From the NCBI GenBank assembly GCA_026770585.1, contig MU646365.1, forward strand, positions 600,535-610,560: DNA of 10,026 nt, given 5' to 3'. A program made the translations under genes and the position numbers. The notes beneath the pieces are model-generated. The model did no database searches. It was not told the origin of the DNA and worked only from the letters and a program-made list of their open reading frames with translations. Positions 5,882 through 9,749 of this stretch are shown here, piece after piece. Within the stretch, counting starts at the first letter, position 1, and every line of letters begins with the position of its first letter. Origin of the DNA: Baffinella frigidus (Eukaryota; Cryptophyceae; Cryptomonadales; Baffinellaceae).

Positions 5882-6776
5882 ACCCTGAAACCTTGAAACC
5901 CTAAACCCCTAAACCCTCAAACCTCCGAACAACCTTCTTCTCGTGATCTCGCATAGCATCTTGTTACTCATCCCGGCTCTCGTTAAATACATATTCATGG
6001 ACGAGACCAAGCAATTTAAACCGTGTTTTTGCTATCTTGGGGTGGATTTTCTCCTATAATAAAGCTATGTCGACGCTAATATAGCAAAATCTAACGTTGT
6101 TTGTTACTGGAGTATGTACCTGAGTATTTACCTGCATTTTGTGAGGAGCCGAGATCGGCTCTATGAAATCATACTATGAAATCGGAGTCAGGAGCTGGAC
6201 CTTCTTATCCCGATCCCTCAAACTCCCAACCCTGAAACCGTGAAACCCCTAAACCCTAAACCCCCTAAACCCTAAAACCATAAGTGAATGGTGCCATCCT
6301 GCTCGATTTGCAGCCGGTCGGTCTTCTTCTTCTTCTTCTTCTTTCTAGCTGTTTCTTAGTTTATGCTCTCCCACCAAACTGGTCAGCCCGGGCTCTTCCC
6401 GCTCCAAGTTGACGGATTTGTACCGAAACCGCAGCATGTTAACTTGAGAATAGTCAGGCAACCCGACTGAGACCTTCTTCTCGCGATCGCGCATAGCATC
6501 CTGCTGCGCGTGCTCGATGAGCGCGTTCTGCAGCCGCGTCTGCAGCTCCTGCGTCGGCCCGCCCCCGCGCCGCGGCCGCGGCTTCTGCTCGGGCGAGCGG
6601 CGAGGGGTTAAGGCTCAGTGGGGAGGAGGGGGGTTGCAGCGAGGGCGAGGGGGCGGCATGGAGGGGGAGGCGCGGACTTTCGAGGCGTTGCTGCCGGTGT
6701 CTGTCGCTGCGGTGTCCAGCCGGTCGCTGCTCTCCTCTGCGCCGCCTTTGCCGTACACAGGGATCTTGTCTGCCAT
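82..6776 (-). CDS. Ankyrin-repeat protein gene, seven exons, 3' end beyond window
   Basis: Exons in transcript order are 6776-6678, 6584-6474, 5353-5303, 4057-3980, 2851-2747, 1945-1853 and 122-82. Every junction is AG/GT, all introns are phase 0 except the last (phase 2), and the join gives 192 codons plus 2 nt without a stop. Residues 1-33 start MADKIPVYGK and are Ser/Thr/Asp rich. Residues 34-70 begin with a basic KPRPRRGGG stretch, then with 71-87 form a charged Gln/Glu/Arg-rich segment that looks like coiled coil. Residues 88-148 are unrecognised. From about 133 to 192 two ankyrin repeats are visible: SGNVEVLEHV closes the first, and NTPIHFAASQ plus GLDMVKKLLDLG make up the second, matching the TPLHxAA and VxxLL positions. 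The ankyrin motif runs across three independently found exons, which is the best support for the model. Ankyrin repeats bind protein partners; the specific role and location are unknown. A missed small phase-0 exon is possible. Confidence 0.75.
117..184 (-). repeat. Acceptor-edge repeat next to exon 7 (about three units)
   Basis: The authentic acceptor (tttcgcag|CGAAAC, sense) is followed at 25-28 bp spacing by gtgcag|cgaaac (plus 145-153) and gtgcgg|tgaaaa (plus 171-179). Each unit carries a ccccgttttt pyrimidine-rich tract, the AG region and the first bases of exon 7. The unit is the same as in 332-459. Confidence 0.75.
249..292. repeat. Perfect 18-bp inverted repeat with 8-nt loop
   Basis: Left arm 249-266 (caaattgccattcattac) is exactly reverse complementary to 275-292, with loop cttaccct. 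It stands alone in intron 6 between the two acceptor-repeat blocks. It may be a very small palindromic insert or an RNA hairpin; nothing shows which. Confidence 0.9.
332..459 (-). repeat. 25-bp tandem repeat made of splice-acceptor copies
   Basis: Five units of exactly 25 bp start at 335, 360, 385, 410 and 435, consensus cgctgcacaaaaacggggtg plus agttt. In the sense of the ankyrin gene each unit reads pyrimidine tract, GTGCAG (or GTGCGG), then CGAAAC or a variant, matching the acceptor and first six bases of exon 7. Units 1, 2 and 5 retain CAG. The 25-bp period excludes a continuous coding repeat. Confidence 0.85.
549..758. mobile_element. Small TIR element (CCRCTCGAGGCTRGAA ends) with internal hairpin
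   Basis: Ends 549-564 and 743-758 are inverted repeats matching at 14 of 16 bases. Inside, 620-629 (tggtcacgtt) pairs perfectly with 650-659, and 631-638 nearly pairs with 641-648. The rest is AT-rich. About 210 bp, no coding capacity, so MITE-like. No convincing target-site duplication. A relative ends at 3615-3628. Confidence 0.6.
809..849. repeat. Palindrome joining TTAGGG to CCTAAC, telomere-fusion-like
   Basis: Left arm 809-828 (gtaggggttagggttcatgg) matches the reverse complement of 830-849 at 19 of 20 bases, with one spacer base. The G-strand telomere-like unit runs into its complement head to head, the orientation expected at a joined pair of telomere-like ends. Confidence 0.85.
858..931 (-). 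repeat. Donor-side copy A of ankyrin exon 6, degenerate
   Basis: Sense strand resembles TGCAAGATGTACGGG through CACTTCGCTGCGTCCCAG of exon 6 but has a deletion after RDVP that breaks the frame, and CCCAG has become GACAAG. The most distal and most decayed of the exon 6 copies. Confidence 0.75.
1074..1157 (-). repeat. Donor-side copy B of ankyrin exon 6
   Basis: Sense frame KMSWAGLSMRDVPNFNTPVH is recognisable against KMYGPGLAMRDVPNFNTPIH. The junction CAG|gt has become CAA|gt. No acceptor is found at its upstream end, so it is unlikely to be an exon. Confidence 0.8.
1181..1320. repeat. Telomere-variant blocks: six CCCCTACA then five CCCTGAA
   Basis: Six exact 8-mers (cccctaca) at 1189-1236 are followed directly by five exact 7-mers (ccctgaa) at 1237-1271, then mixed CCCTAGA/CCCTAAG units. 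Blocks of one variant next to blocks of another point to local tandem expansion of a mutated unit rather than fresh telomerase synthesis. Confidence 0.85.
1330..1495 (-). repeat. Long direct repeat, copy 1 (exon 6 copies C and D edge)
   Basis: Nearly identical to 1721-1886 at a constant offset of 391 bp; I see only a handful of mismatches. It holds exon-edge copy C (1330-1368, sense PNFNTPIHFAA then TCTCAG|gtctca) and the donor part of copy D. Because the unit carries edges and CCCTAAA-like spacer together, the duplication is later than the edge copies inside it. Confidence 0.85.
1462..1547 (-). repeat. Donor-side copy D of ankyrin exon 6, frame kept
   Basis: Sense frame CKMYGAGLAMGDVPNLNTPI then HFAASQ|gttcag is intact against the authentic exon. 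Eight codons differ, of which five are synonymous. The acceptor CTGAACAG is absent, replaced by ttgataag, so splicing into it looks impossible. It could still be a decoy donor. Confidence 0.8.
1721..1886 (-). repeat. Long direct repeat, copy 2 (exon 6 copy E and donor of exon 6)
   Basis: Partner of 1330-1495. It holds copy E (1721-1759, sense PNFNTPIHFAASQ|gtcttc) and runs into the donor end of the authentic exon 6 at 1853. This shows directly that the duplicated segment crossed the exon-intron junction. Confidence 0.85.
1853..1945 (-). CDS. Ankyrin gene exon 6, central ankyrin motif
   Basis: Thirty-one codons, phase 0 on both sides: VLEHVCKMYGPGLAMRDVPN then FNTPIHFAASQ. NTPIHFAASQ is the TPLHxAAxxG signature of an ankyrin repeat, with Ile for Leu and Phe for the variable residue. 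The acceptor is ctgaacag and the donor CAG|gttcag. Five partial copies of its 3' half lie downstream between 1759 and 858. This one is taken as authentic because it alone has a credible acceptor joined to an intact frame. Confidence 0.75.
2036..2071. repeat. CCCTAAA-type repeat in intron 5
   Basis: A short run with cctaaatcctaaaccctaaa and a further ccctaaacc, C-strand on plus. Confidence 0.8.
2097..2288 (-). repeat. Donor-side copy of ankyrin exon 5, split by a TIR element
   Basis: Sense part 1 (2288-2259) encodes DPESMIVSAI and part 2 (2114-2097) encodes RSGNVE, exactly consecutive in the authentic exon. Between them lies a 144-bp insert (2258-2115). The donor GT is lost (GAG|acgagc). Confidence 0.85.
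2115..2258. mobile_element. AT-rich MITE-like element with about 50-bp TIRs
   Basis: From 2119 inward, tcatgtggaaacacttttaa with tacaaacttggtttcaatta following, pairs with the inverse of the right end (tcatatcgagacacttttga with tataaacttggttcaatgaa following, read from 2258 on the minus strand). The arms run about 50 bp and the whole is AT-rich, in contrast to the flanks. It interrupts an exon 5 copy at a single point. Four extra bases (catt) lie outside the left arm. No clear target-site duplication. Confidence 0.85.
2281..2400. repeat. Degenerate TTTAGGG/TTCAGGG array, intron 5
   Basis: Units gggttcagg, gggtttagg and variants on the plus strand, so opposite in orientation to 2036-2071 in the same intron. 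Confidence 0.8.
2448..2527 (-). repeat. Donor-side copy of ankyrin exon 5, frameshifted
   Basis: Sense GIVSAEGRVGPESMFVSAI resembles the exon, then a 2-bp deletion (agaggatc for agagcggatc on plus) shifts the frame before GGAAACGTCGAG. The donor GAG|gtgtgt is retained. Extends to about 2527 (GGGATCGTTTC). Confidence 0.85.
2628..2740. repeat. G-rich array of gggtgac / ggggtgag units
   Basis: Units of gggtgac (several in a row from 2634) grade into ggggttagg and ggggtgagg, directly downstream (sense) of the exon 5 donor at 2746. G-runs on plus, so C-rich in the ankyrin transcript. A degenerate telomere-like array. Confidence 0.8.
2747..2851 (-). CDS. Ankyrin gene exon 5, start of ankyrin region
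   Basis: Thirty-five codons in phase 0, beginning ELQEHTKSYEGIVSAEGRVD and ending MIVSAIRSGNVE. The acceptor is taaaaacag and the donor GAG|gtccgt. The last 16 residues fit the second half of the first ankyrin repeat, where a small-residue helix is followed by the G-N-x-E turn, and the next exon supplies VLEHV. Its copies lie at 2957-2913 (acceptor side) and at 2527-2448 and 2288-2097 (donor side). Confidence 0.72.
2913..2957 (-). repeat. Acceptor-side copy of ankyrin exon 5
   Basis: Sense caaacag|GAACTGCAGGAG encodes ELQEHTKSYDGIVSA, one residue different (E to D) from the first 15 residues of exon 5, then diverges into G-rich sequence. The acceptor AG is retained. It lies upstream of the real exon. 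Confidence 0.88.
3058..3196. mobile_element. 139-bp TIR element, GTCCACACGG ends
   Basis: Ends gtccacacgg (3058-3067) and ccgtgtggac (3187-3196) are exact 10-bp inverted repeats. Interior shares tacgaacctttcatcaaaag and cccaacgaa with the inverted copy at 5464-5580. MITE-like, non-coding. No target-site duplication recognised. Confidence 0.7.
3253..3333. repeat. 16-bp tandem repeat, agtgactt core
   Basis: Four units of exactly 16 bp start at 3270, 3286, 3302 and 3318 (consensus agtgactttanacgna), with a degenerate fifth before them from 3253. The same motif recurs inverted, with period 16-17, at 4886-4953. Confidence 0.85.
3366..3425 (-). repeat. Donor-side copy of ankyrin exon 4, frame kept
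   Basis: Sense frame VLSAWDPRECRIGYSCPTAK matches residues 7-26 of exon 4 (ALSAWDSRECRVVYNYPTTK) with no gap, and the donor AAG|gtaatc is identical. Upstream of Val the match is lost and no acceptor is evident. An alternative is a paralogous exon. Confidence 0.85.
3518..3628. repeat. 13-bp perfect hairpin plus TIR-element end
   Basis: 3518-3530 (tggtcacgtggcg) pairs perfectly with 3546-3558. At 3615-3628 ccagcctcgagtgg is the exact inverse of the left end of the 549-758 element, which has its own ggtcacgtt hairpin inside. Probably a rearranged relative; I could not find its other end. Confidence 0.6.
3654..3709. mobile_element. 56-bp insert related to 3853-3943
   Basis: It splits the CCC codon region of the exon 4 copy, flanked by gggg (3650-3653) and ggg (3710-3712), perhaps a 3-bp duplication. 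It shares actggatatta and ttgatcaattcccacaaaat-like sequence with 3853-3943. Confidence 0.6.
3740..3793. repeat. Interstitial CCCTAAA tract inserted within an exon copy
   Basis: Fifty-four bases of CCCTAAA and CCCCTAA units lie between ctcgcga (ending 3739) and tcccaga (from 3794). The authentic exon and the other copy have only three bases (gaa or ggg) at this place. Confidence 0.9.
3853..3943. mobile_element. AT-rich TIR-like element, AACTGRATATYAC ends
   Basis: Left end aactgaatattac and the reverse complement of the right end (aactggatatcac) match at 11 of 13 bases. Interior is AT-rich without coding potential. A further half end (cccgttgtgattacc) lies next to the exon 4 donor. Confidence 0.55.
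3980..4057 (-). CDS. Ankyrin gene exon 4, 26 codons
   Basis: It encodes AQQCSEALSAWDSRECRVVY NYPTTK in phase 0. It is preceded by a good acceptor (cacgtgcag) and followed by a near-consensus donor, AAG|gtaatc. Four other copies of parts of this exon sit around it (see repeat entries), two upstream and two downstream. The downstream copies preserve the reading frame over the conserved ALSAWD-RECR core. I recognise no family for this segment. Confidence 0.7.
4105..4196 (-). repeat. Acceptor-side copy 1 of exon 4 within a 225-bp-offset direct repeat
   Basis: Sense ggcctgcag|GCGCAGTATTGCC resembles the start of exon 4 (GCGCAGCAATGC). The surrounding 90 bp repeats at 4330-4421 with a constant 225-bp offset, ending in ttttgtggtac. 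The AG is retained. Confidence 0.8.
4330..4421 (-). repeat. Acceptor-side copy 2 of exon 4
   Basis: Sense ctgcag|GCGCAGCAATGC is identical to the first 12 bases of exon 4. Partner of 4105-4196. It is the outermost decoy acceptor. Confidence 0.82.
4548..4710. mobile_element. 163-bp TIR element, CCACACAGCGG ends
   Basis: Left ccacacagcgggctacgaag and the reverse complement of the right end (ccacacagcggccttcgaag) agree at 18 of 20 bases. Ends resemble those at 3058, 5464 and 1629-1646. It contains the gcctaccgtaggg segment that recurs inverted at 927-978. No transposase. Confidence 0.7.
4886..4953. repeat. Inverted copy of the 16-bp tandem repeat
   Basis: Units aaagtcacta, aaagtcactttt, aaagcaactta and aaaatcactg occur with 16-17 bp spacing, the reverse complement of the 3253-3333 array. 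Confidence 0.7.
4965..5053. repeat. Inverted repeat AAGTGGCGAG with nested palindromes
   Basis: 4965-4974 and 5044-5053 are exact 10-bp inverted repeats. Inside are gggtcaaaattgaccc and ccctacggtaggg (5019-5031). Possibly a tiny TIR element. Confidence 0.6.
5079..5116. repeat. Hairpin with 17-bp arms, CCTACGGTAGG family
   Basis: 5079-5095 (aggaccctacggtaggc) pairs with 5100-5116 at 16 of 17 positions, loop ctct. The same core occurs at 931-942, 4641-4652 and 5019-5031. Confidence 0.85.
5209..5230. repeat. Palindrome aaaccctatc-ag-gatagggttt
   Basis: Perfect 10-bp arms with a two-base spacer, telomere-like ends back to back, opposite in polarity to the palindrome at 809-849. Confidence 0.85.
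5303..5353 (-). CDS. Ankyrin gene exon 3, 17 codons
   Basis: This short exon encodes VAEERDRNIENRNLASQ. It follows the acceptor ggggtag and ends CAG|gtgcca, phase 0 at both ends. It continues the charged helical segment of exon 2. It is too short for ordinary ORF detection and was found because its acceptor edge is duplicated at 5614, upstream in the preceding intron. Confidence 0.65.
5464..5580. mobile_element. Inverted relative of the 3058-3196 TIR element
   Basis: On the minus strand, from 5580, it has atccacacggtgg, tacgaacctttcatcaaaag and cccaacgaagcccacc in the same order as 3058-3196. Ends match each other imperfectly (about 10 of 13). About 117 bp. Confidence 0.75.
5608..5637 (-). 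repeat. Acceptor-side copy of ankyrin exon 3
   Basis: Sense gacgggagagcgtgcggggc followed by ag|GTGGCGG matches the intron end and first bases of exon 3 (5353 and above) at a 261-bp offset. The acceptor reads cag here and tag at the authentic exon. Confidence 0.82.
5848..5925. repeat. CCCTCAA block and CCCTAAA-type repeats
   Basis: Five consecutive ccctcaa units from about 5850, then ccctgaaa, ccttgaaa and ccctaaac variants. C-strand on plus. Confidence 0.85.
5934..5963 (-). repeat. Donor-side copy of ankyrin exon 2
   Basis: Sense frame QDAMRDHEKK|gttgtt against QDAMRDREKK|gtctca of the exon; three codons differ, two synonymously. Offset 540 bp. No acceptor. Confidence 0.88.
6218..6343. repeat. 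CCCTAAA repeats and a CTT microsatellite
   Basis: 6218-6282 holds degenerate CCCTAAA/CCCCTAA units; 6322-6343 is a near-perfect cttctt run. Between 5970 and 6218 I see only AT-rich intron sequence. Confidence 0.8.
6474..6584 (-). CDS. Ankyrin gene exon 2, basic patch and coiled-coil-like
   Basis: The 37 residues begin KPRPRRGGGPTQ and continue ELQTRLQNALIEHAQQDAMR DREKK. The exon is bounded by gagcag before AAG and by AAG|gtctca after, phase 0 at both ends. The basic KPRPRR patch could be a nuclear-localisation signal, which is inference. The Leu/Ala/Gln/Glu pattern suggests a helix. A 3'-edge copy of this exon lies 540 bp further downstream at 5963-5934. Confidence 0.72.
6678..6776 (-). CDS. 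Ankyrin gene exon 1 (start codon exon)
   Basis: The ATG is at 6776-6774 in the context CTGCAATGGCAG, with A at -3 missing but a G at +4. The exon encodes 33 residues (MADKIPVYGK, then GGAEESSDRL, DTAATDTGSN, ASK) and ends AAA|gtccgc in phase 0. The following intron is only 93 bp (6677-6585), with a pyrimidine-rich end and the acceptor gagcag. Acidic and Thr/Ser-rich, no signal peptide, so the product is probably cytosolic or nuclear. A longer open frame extends upstream to 6863 without a likely start; I prefer the 6776 start because the upstream residues are low-complexity Gly/Arg. Confidence 0.7.
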
Positions 6777-7385
6777 TGCAGAAGTACGCGGAAGCCCCTC
6801 CCACCCCCAACCCGCCCTCCTTCCCAAACGTTCTCCGGATTCCCCCCCACCCCCTCGCAGCACTCACGACGTTGCCCGTCCCCAAGGTCCTGCGGGTCTA
6901 TCGCCGGTGCTTCTATCCACTCCACTCCTTCCACGGGTGTAGGAGAGGAGAGAAGGGCCAGGAACGCCCTTCCGAGTCGGTCCTAGCGAAACCAAAGTTG
7001 CTTTACACGACCCCAAAAGTCCAAAAGTTGCCAGTTTACGACACCGACGAACGAACCGCAAAATCAGTCATCTGGACCGGACCCGCGCTCGCCTCCCCTT
7101 TGTCATAGTCTCTCCTGGAGAGAGCACCGGCTGAGCAGTCGCTAGGCAGAGAGGAGAGGCGCGACTCCGAAGGTGGGGTCCCATGCTTCAACCCTCTCCC
7201 AAGAGGGTCGGCGGATTTTTTCAGCAAGGATCAGGTGTTGGGGGAGAGGACATGCCAGCGGTTGCAAGGCCGATCTATGATCATCTCCTCTTGCCGACGG
7301 GCCTAACGCACACATCGAGCACCCCCCGATCGTTTTGGTTCATCGTCTGACCTGCGATCTGGGGGTTTGTGTGATTTGATCAGGG
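6777..7385. promoter_or_regulatory. Shared divergent intergenic region between the two start codons
   Basis: The 609 bp between two outward-facing ATGs must hold both 5' UTRs and both promoters if the starts are right, so this may be a bidirectional promoter. It is almost free of telomere-like repeats, unlike the introns. I see no clear TATA box. Short palindromes occur at 7109-7123 (tctctcc/ggagaga) and 7190-7207 (accctct/agagggt). Open frames across it look like chance, rich in Pro, Arg and Ser. Confidence 0.45.
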
Positions 7386-7456
7386 ATGTCGTCGGTCGCG
7401 ATAGTTGCGACGTGCAACCTCAACCAATGGGCGCTCGACTTCGACGGAAACCTGGG
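7386..7456 (+). CDS. NADSYN1: NAD+ synthetase exon 1
   Basis: Start ATG at 7386 (cagggATGtcg). It encodes [20 protein letters not shown] then GNL and two bases of Gly24 (GG|gtgccc). The start agrees with the family, where only a few residues precede the VATCxLNQWAxDF strand. The intron (7457-7623) is 167 bp and ends cagcacag. Confidence 0.88.
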
Positions 7457-9630
7457 GTGCCCGCCCTCTCCCGAACCGAATCCTACATCCTCGCCGTTTT
7501 CTCTCTCCGGGTGCCGTCCAGACCCTGCAGCCTCGCTAGCAAGGACTCGGTTGGAGGACTAGCTACTCCGCGCTGATGACCTCCCACGCGGTGTTGGTAC
7601 TAACAAAGGTCTGTCCAGCACAGGCGGATCCAGGAGTCGATCACGAAGGCGAAGGCGGCGGGCGCGCGGCTGCGGCTGGGCCCCGAGCTGGAGATCCCGG
7701 GGTACGGGTGCGAGGACCACTTCCTCGAGGATGACACCACCCGCCACTCGTGGGAGGTCAAACCCTAGCTAAACCCTAACATCTACACCCGAAAATGCAA
7801 ACCATAACCCCCCTGAAATAGTTGCGAGCGAGGGGTGGAGGATGCCACCACCCGCCACTCGTGGGAGGTTAACCCAAACATAAATCCTGAATAAGAATTG
7901 AGACCTACAACCAAAACCCCAAACCGCATTTCCCAAACCTTAATCCCTCATCCCCAAACCCTAAACCTTAAACACTACACACTATACCCTAAGCCCTAAA
8001 CCCTGAACCCTAAACCCTAAACCCCAAATCTAAACCCTGAACCCTAAACCCCAAACCCTAAACCCTAAACCCTAAACCACCTGAAATTCCCTGCGAGCGA
8101 GGGATGAAGGATGACACCACCCGCCACTCGTGGGAGGTCAACCCTAGCCAAGCCCTAAACCCTAGAATCGCCCAAAGGTGACGATGTGCATCCTAATCCC
8201 GAATCCCGAATCCCGAATCCATATACCCTACATACTACACTTCAACCCTAAATCCTAAACCCCGAACCGTAAACCCTAAGCCCTAAACCCTAAACCCTAA
8301 ACCCTAAACCCTAAACCCTAAACTCTGAACCCTAAACCCCAAACCCTACACCCGAAACCCTCAACCCTAAACCCCAAACCCTGAAGGGGTGCTGACGGAG
8401 TGCGGTTAGAAAGCGCCCACCTGGTCTAGGGTTCATAAGGCCACCCCTTCATGAAACCCGAAACCCAAAGCCCCGAACCCCAAACCCAGAACCCCAAACC
8501 CCAAACTCCAAACCGCAGACTGCAAACCCCAAACCGCACCGACAGGTGCTAGCGCTGCTGCTCAAGGAGGGGTGGACGCAGGACATCCTCTGCGACTTTG
8601 GGATGCCGGTTCTCCACGCTGGTCAAACCATGAACCCTCAACCATGAACCCTCAACGTGTCCATCCCGTCCACTCGCGGCAGGGGTGTGCCACAACTATA
8701 TTACGTGACGGTGCTGGTGAAAGTGTACGGTTTTCGTGAGACGGTTATGGTACGCTAATGCTGGCAGAGGTGCGGTAAAACAGCAAAGTTGAATGGGGTC
8801 TGGTAAAAGTTGACGGGTCGGGTTTTGTTATGTTGTAGAAATCGGGTTGGCTTGGATTTTTTCTGGGTCGGGTCGGGCAAAGTGAGGAAAATTTGGACAC
8901 AATTGGGTCGTTTTGTGACATTTTCAGGGTGGGGGGTGCTATCGTATCATCAAATGCAATCCTAAGATAGCATAAACGTCCGTTTCGTGGAATTTCCCGA
9001 CCCGGCCCCGAATCCAAGCCCACCCGCATTCTCTTTTGATGTCCTACCAATTGCTGAAGGATGCGCGGGCAGGGGTGCGGTACAACTGCCGGGTGCTGTG
9101 CCTCAACGGCGACATTCTGCTGATCCGCCCCAAGCTGTTCCTGGCTAACGACGGCAACTACCGCGAGACCCGGTGAGCAAACAACTTCTTCAGCCAAATC
9201 TGGCGAGAATCTGGCCCCGTTTGCTCTCGAGCCCTCTGGTGTGGAAGGGGCTCTTGCGGGACGAGTCGTCATGAGGCGCATCGTTGCCCGTGGTTCGGAG
9301 TTTGAGGTCTGAATCCAAAGCATAGGTCCAGGTGGTTCACGCGTTGGGTGTCCTCTTCAGGACTTGGTCCTCCCTTTAGTGTTTGAATGTTTAGCCCTAA
9401 ACCCAAAGCCCTACACCTCCCTGCCAACGCAAGGCCACGACCTCCAAGCAGGCCTCTGCAGATCGGTCCATTTATTTTCGTGGTACTGATTATGAATTTA
9501 CCGGTACAAAGACATCTCATTCCCCGCATCTTAACGCAGGTGGTTCACGCGGTGGGGGCACGGGTGGGTGCTGCAGGACCTCGTCCTCCCCGCAAACGTA
9601 AGGGAGGCGACTACTTCGAAGCAGACCACG
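7386..9630 (+). CDS. NADSYN1: Glutamine-dependent NAD+ synthetase, first five exons (3' part beyond window)
   Basis: Exons are 7386-7456, 7624-7756, 8546-8621, 9073-9172 and 9540-9630, joined in phases 2, 0, 1 and 2, giving 157 codons. The protein makes NAD+ from deamido-NAD+, ATP and glutamine; this part is the N-terminal nitrilase-fold glutaminase that supplies ammonia. [15 protein letters not shown] (residues 8-22), [16 protein letters not shown] (42-57), [10 protein letters not shown] (81-90), [20 protein letters not shown] (95-114) and [13 protein letters not shown] (118-130) align along their length with my memory of plant and animal enzymes. Two of the three catalytic residues are visible: Glu45 in PEL and Lys114 in RPK. 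The catalytic Cys and the whole C-terminal synthetase domain lie beyond the window. [10 protein letters not shown] is the plant-like form. The exact sequence of the WGHGWV segment (132-137) is poorly conserved. Family members are usually about 700 residues. No stop or frameshift is seen, so I treat the gene as intact. Confidence 0.92.
7624..7756 (+). CDS. NADSYN1: NAD+ synthetase exon 2, catalytic Glu
   Basis: Residues 24-68, [20 protein letters not shown] then [24 protein letters not shown], contain the nitrilase Glu45. The donor is GAG|gtcaaa, a weak 5' splice site that runs straight into CCCTAGCTAAACCCTAA. The last 30 bases plus donor are repeated twice downstream (7838-7867, 8107-8136). 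Confidence 0.9.
7757..8078. repeat. CCCTAAA-type repeats in NAD+ synthetase intron 2, first part
   Basis: The intron begins gtcaaaccctagctaaaccc, so the donor itself is part of a telomere-like unit. Dense repeats resume from about 7900 to 8078, all in the C-strand sense, with variants CCCTAAG, CCCTGAA and CCCCAAA. Confidence 0.85.
7812..7867 (+). repeat. Donor-side copy 1 of NAD+ synthetase exon 2
   Basis: 7838-7867 encodes [10 protein letters not shown]|gttaac against [10 protein letters not shown]|gtcaaa, one codon different in sense. It shares a further 26 bp upstream (cctgaaat to gagcgagggg) with copy 2, not with the authentic exon, so copies 1 and 2 derive from a common duplication. Confidence 0.9.
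8080..8136 (+). repeat. Donor-side copy 2 of NAD+ synthetase exon 2
   Basis: 8107-8136 encodes [10 protein letters not shown]|gtcaac. The 3' flank (ccctagccaagccctaaac) resembles the authentic donor's flank. A complete decoy 5' splice site 380 bp downstream of the real one. Confidence 0.9.
8149..8536. repeat. CCCTAAA-type repeats in intron 2, second part
   Basis: Long runs of ccctaaa at 8263-8332 and variant blocks (cgaatcc three times around 8197-8220; aaacccc and cccaaac to 8536). An unrelated unique segment, aaggggtgctgacggagtgc with the following 50 bases, sits at 8384-8450. Confidence 0.85.
8546..8621 (+). CDS. NADSYN1: NAD+ synthetase exon 3
   Basis: After the acceptor ccgacag it encodes [25 protein letters not shown] and one base of Gly94. 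[10 protein letters not shown] is the conserved glutaminase strand. The donor G|gtcaaa is again non-consensus and identical over six bases to that of intron 2. Confidence 0.88.
8683..8787 (+). repeat. Two degenerate acceptor-side copies of NAD+ synthetase exon 4
   Basis: gcggcag|gggtgtgccacaact (from 8683) and ctggcag|aggtgcggtaaaacagc (from 8768) resemble cgggcag|gggtgcggtacaactgc of the real exon at 9073. Both retain AG and both are upstream. Confidence 0.7.
9073..9172 (+). CDS. NADSYN1: NAD+ synthetase exon 4, catalytic Lys
   Basis: Residues 94-127. [20 protein letters not shown] carries the catalytic Lys114, followed by [13 protein letters not shown]. The acceptor is cgggcag, the donor CG|gtgagc (good consensus), phase 2. 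Two degenerate copies of its acceptor edge lie upstream in intron 3. Confidence 0.9.
9332..9374 (+). repeat. Acceptor-side copy of NAD+ synthetase exon 5, 8-bp deletion
   Basis: ccag|GTGGTTCACGCG then a shortened stretch to GACTTGGTCCTCCC matches 9540-9590 but lacks 8 bp, which shifts the frame. The AG is retained. Confidence 0.85.
9540..9630 (+). CDS. NADSYN1: NAD+ synthetase exon 5
   Basis: Residues 127-157: RWFTRW, then [25 protein letters not shown], ending ACG|gtgcgt. The start matches the conserved RWFTxW, and QTT would continue as VPFG in the next exon, which is not in the window. The acceptor is taacgcag. The 5' edge is copied at 9332 and the 3' edge at 9795, so exon boundaries here are less certain than for exons 1-4. 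Confidence 0.75.
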
Positions 9631-9643
9631 GTGCGTCTGTGCA

Positions 9644-9650
9644 CACCCCC

Positions 9651-9681
<31 letters not shown>

Positions 9682-9738
9682 AGAGAGAGCGAGAGAGGGA
9701 GGGAGAGGGAGAGAGAGCGCGCCTGAGGGAGAGAGAGA
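9644..9738. repeat. GA microsatellite
   Basis: Nearly continuous GAGA with a few aagaag, gggagg and gcgcgc interruptions, just after the donor of NAD+ synthetase exon 5. Antisense polypyrimidine. Confidence 0.95.
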
Positions 9739-9749
9739 GACCCTGGACC

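Noticed and set aside
6454-7108. Several overlapping open frames on both strands around the divergent starts
   Set aside because: GC-rich sequence leaves few stops. Pro/Arg/Ser/Gly-rich low complexity; only the frames giving ankyrin exons 1 and 2 fit splice sites.
8745-9323. Minus-strand open frame of 192 codons
   Set aside because: It is antisense to intron 3, exon 4 and intron 4 of NAD+ synthetase and shows no domain.
7386-9630. NAD+ synthetase as a pseudogene
   Set aside because: No stop or frameshift in 157 codons, consistent splice phases, and both visible catalytic residues are kept; the repeated fragments lie in introns.
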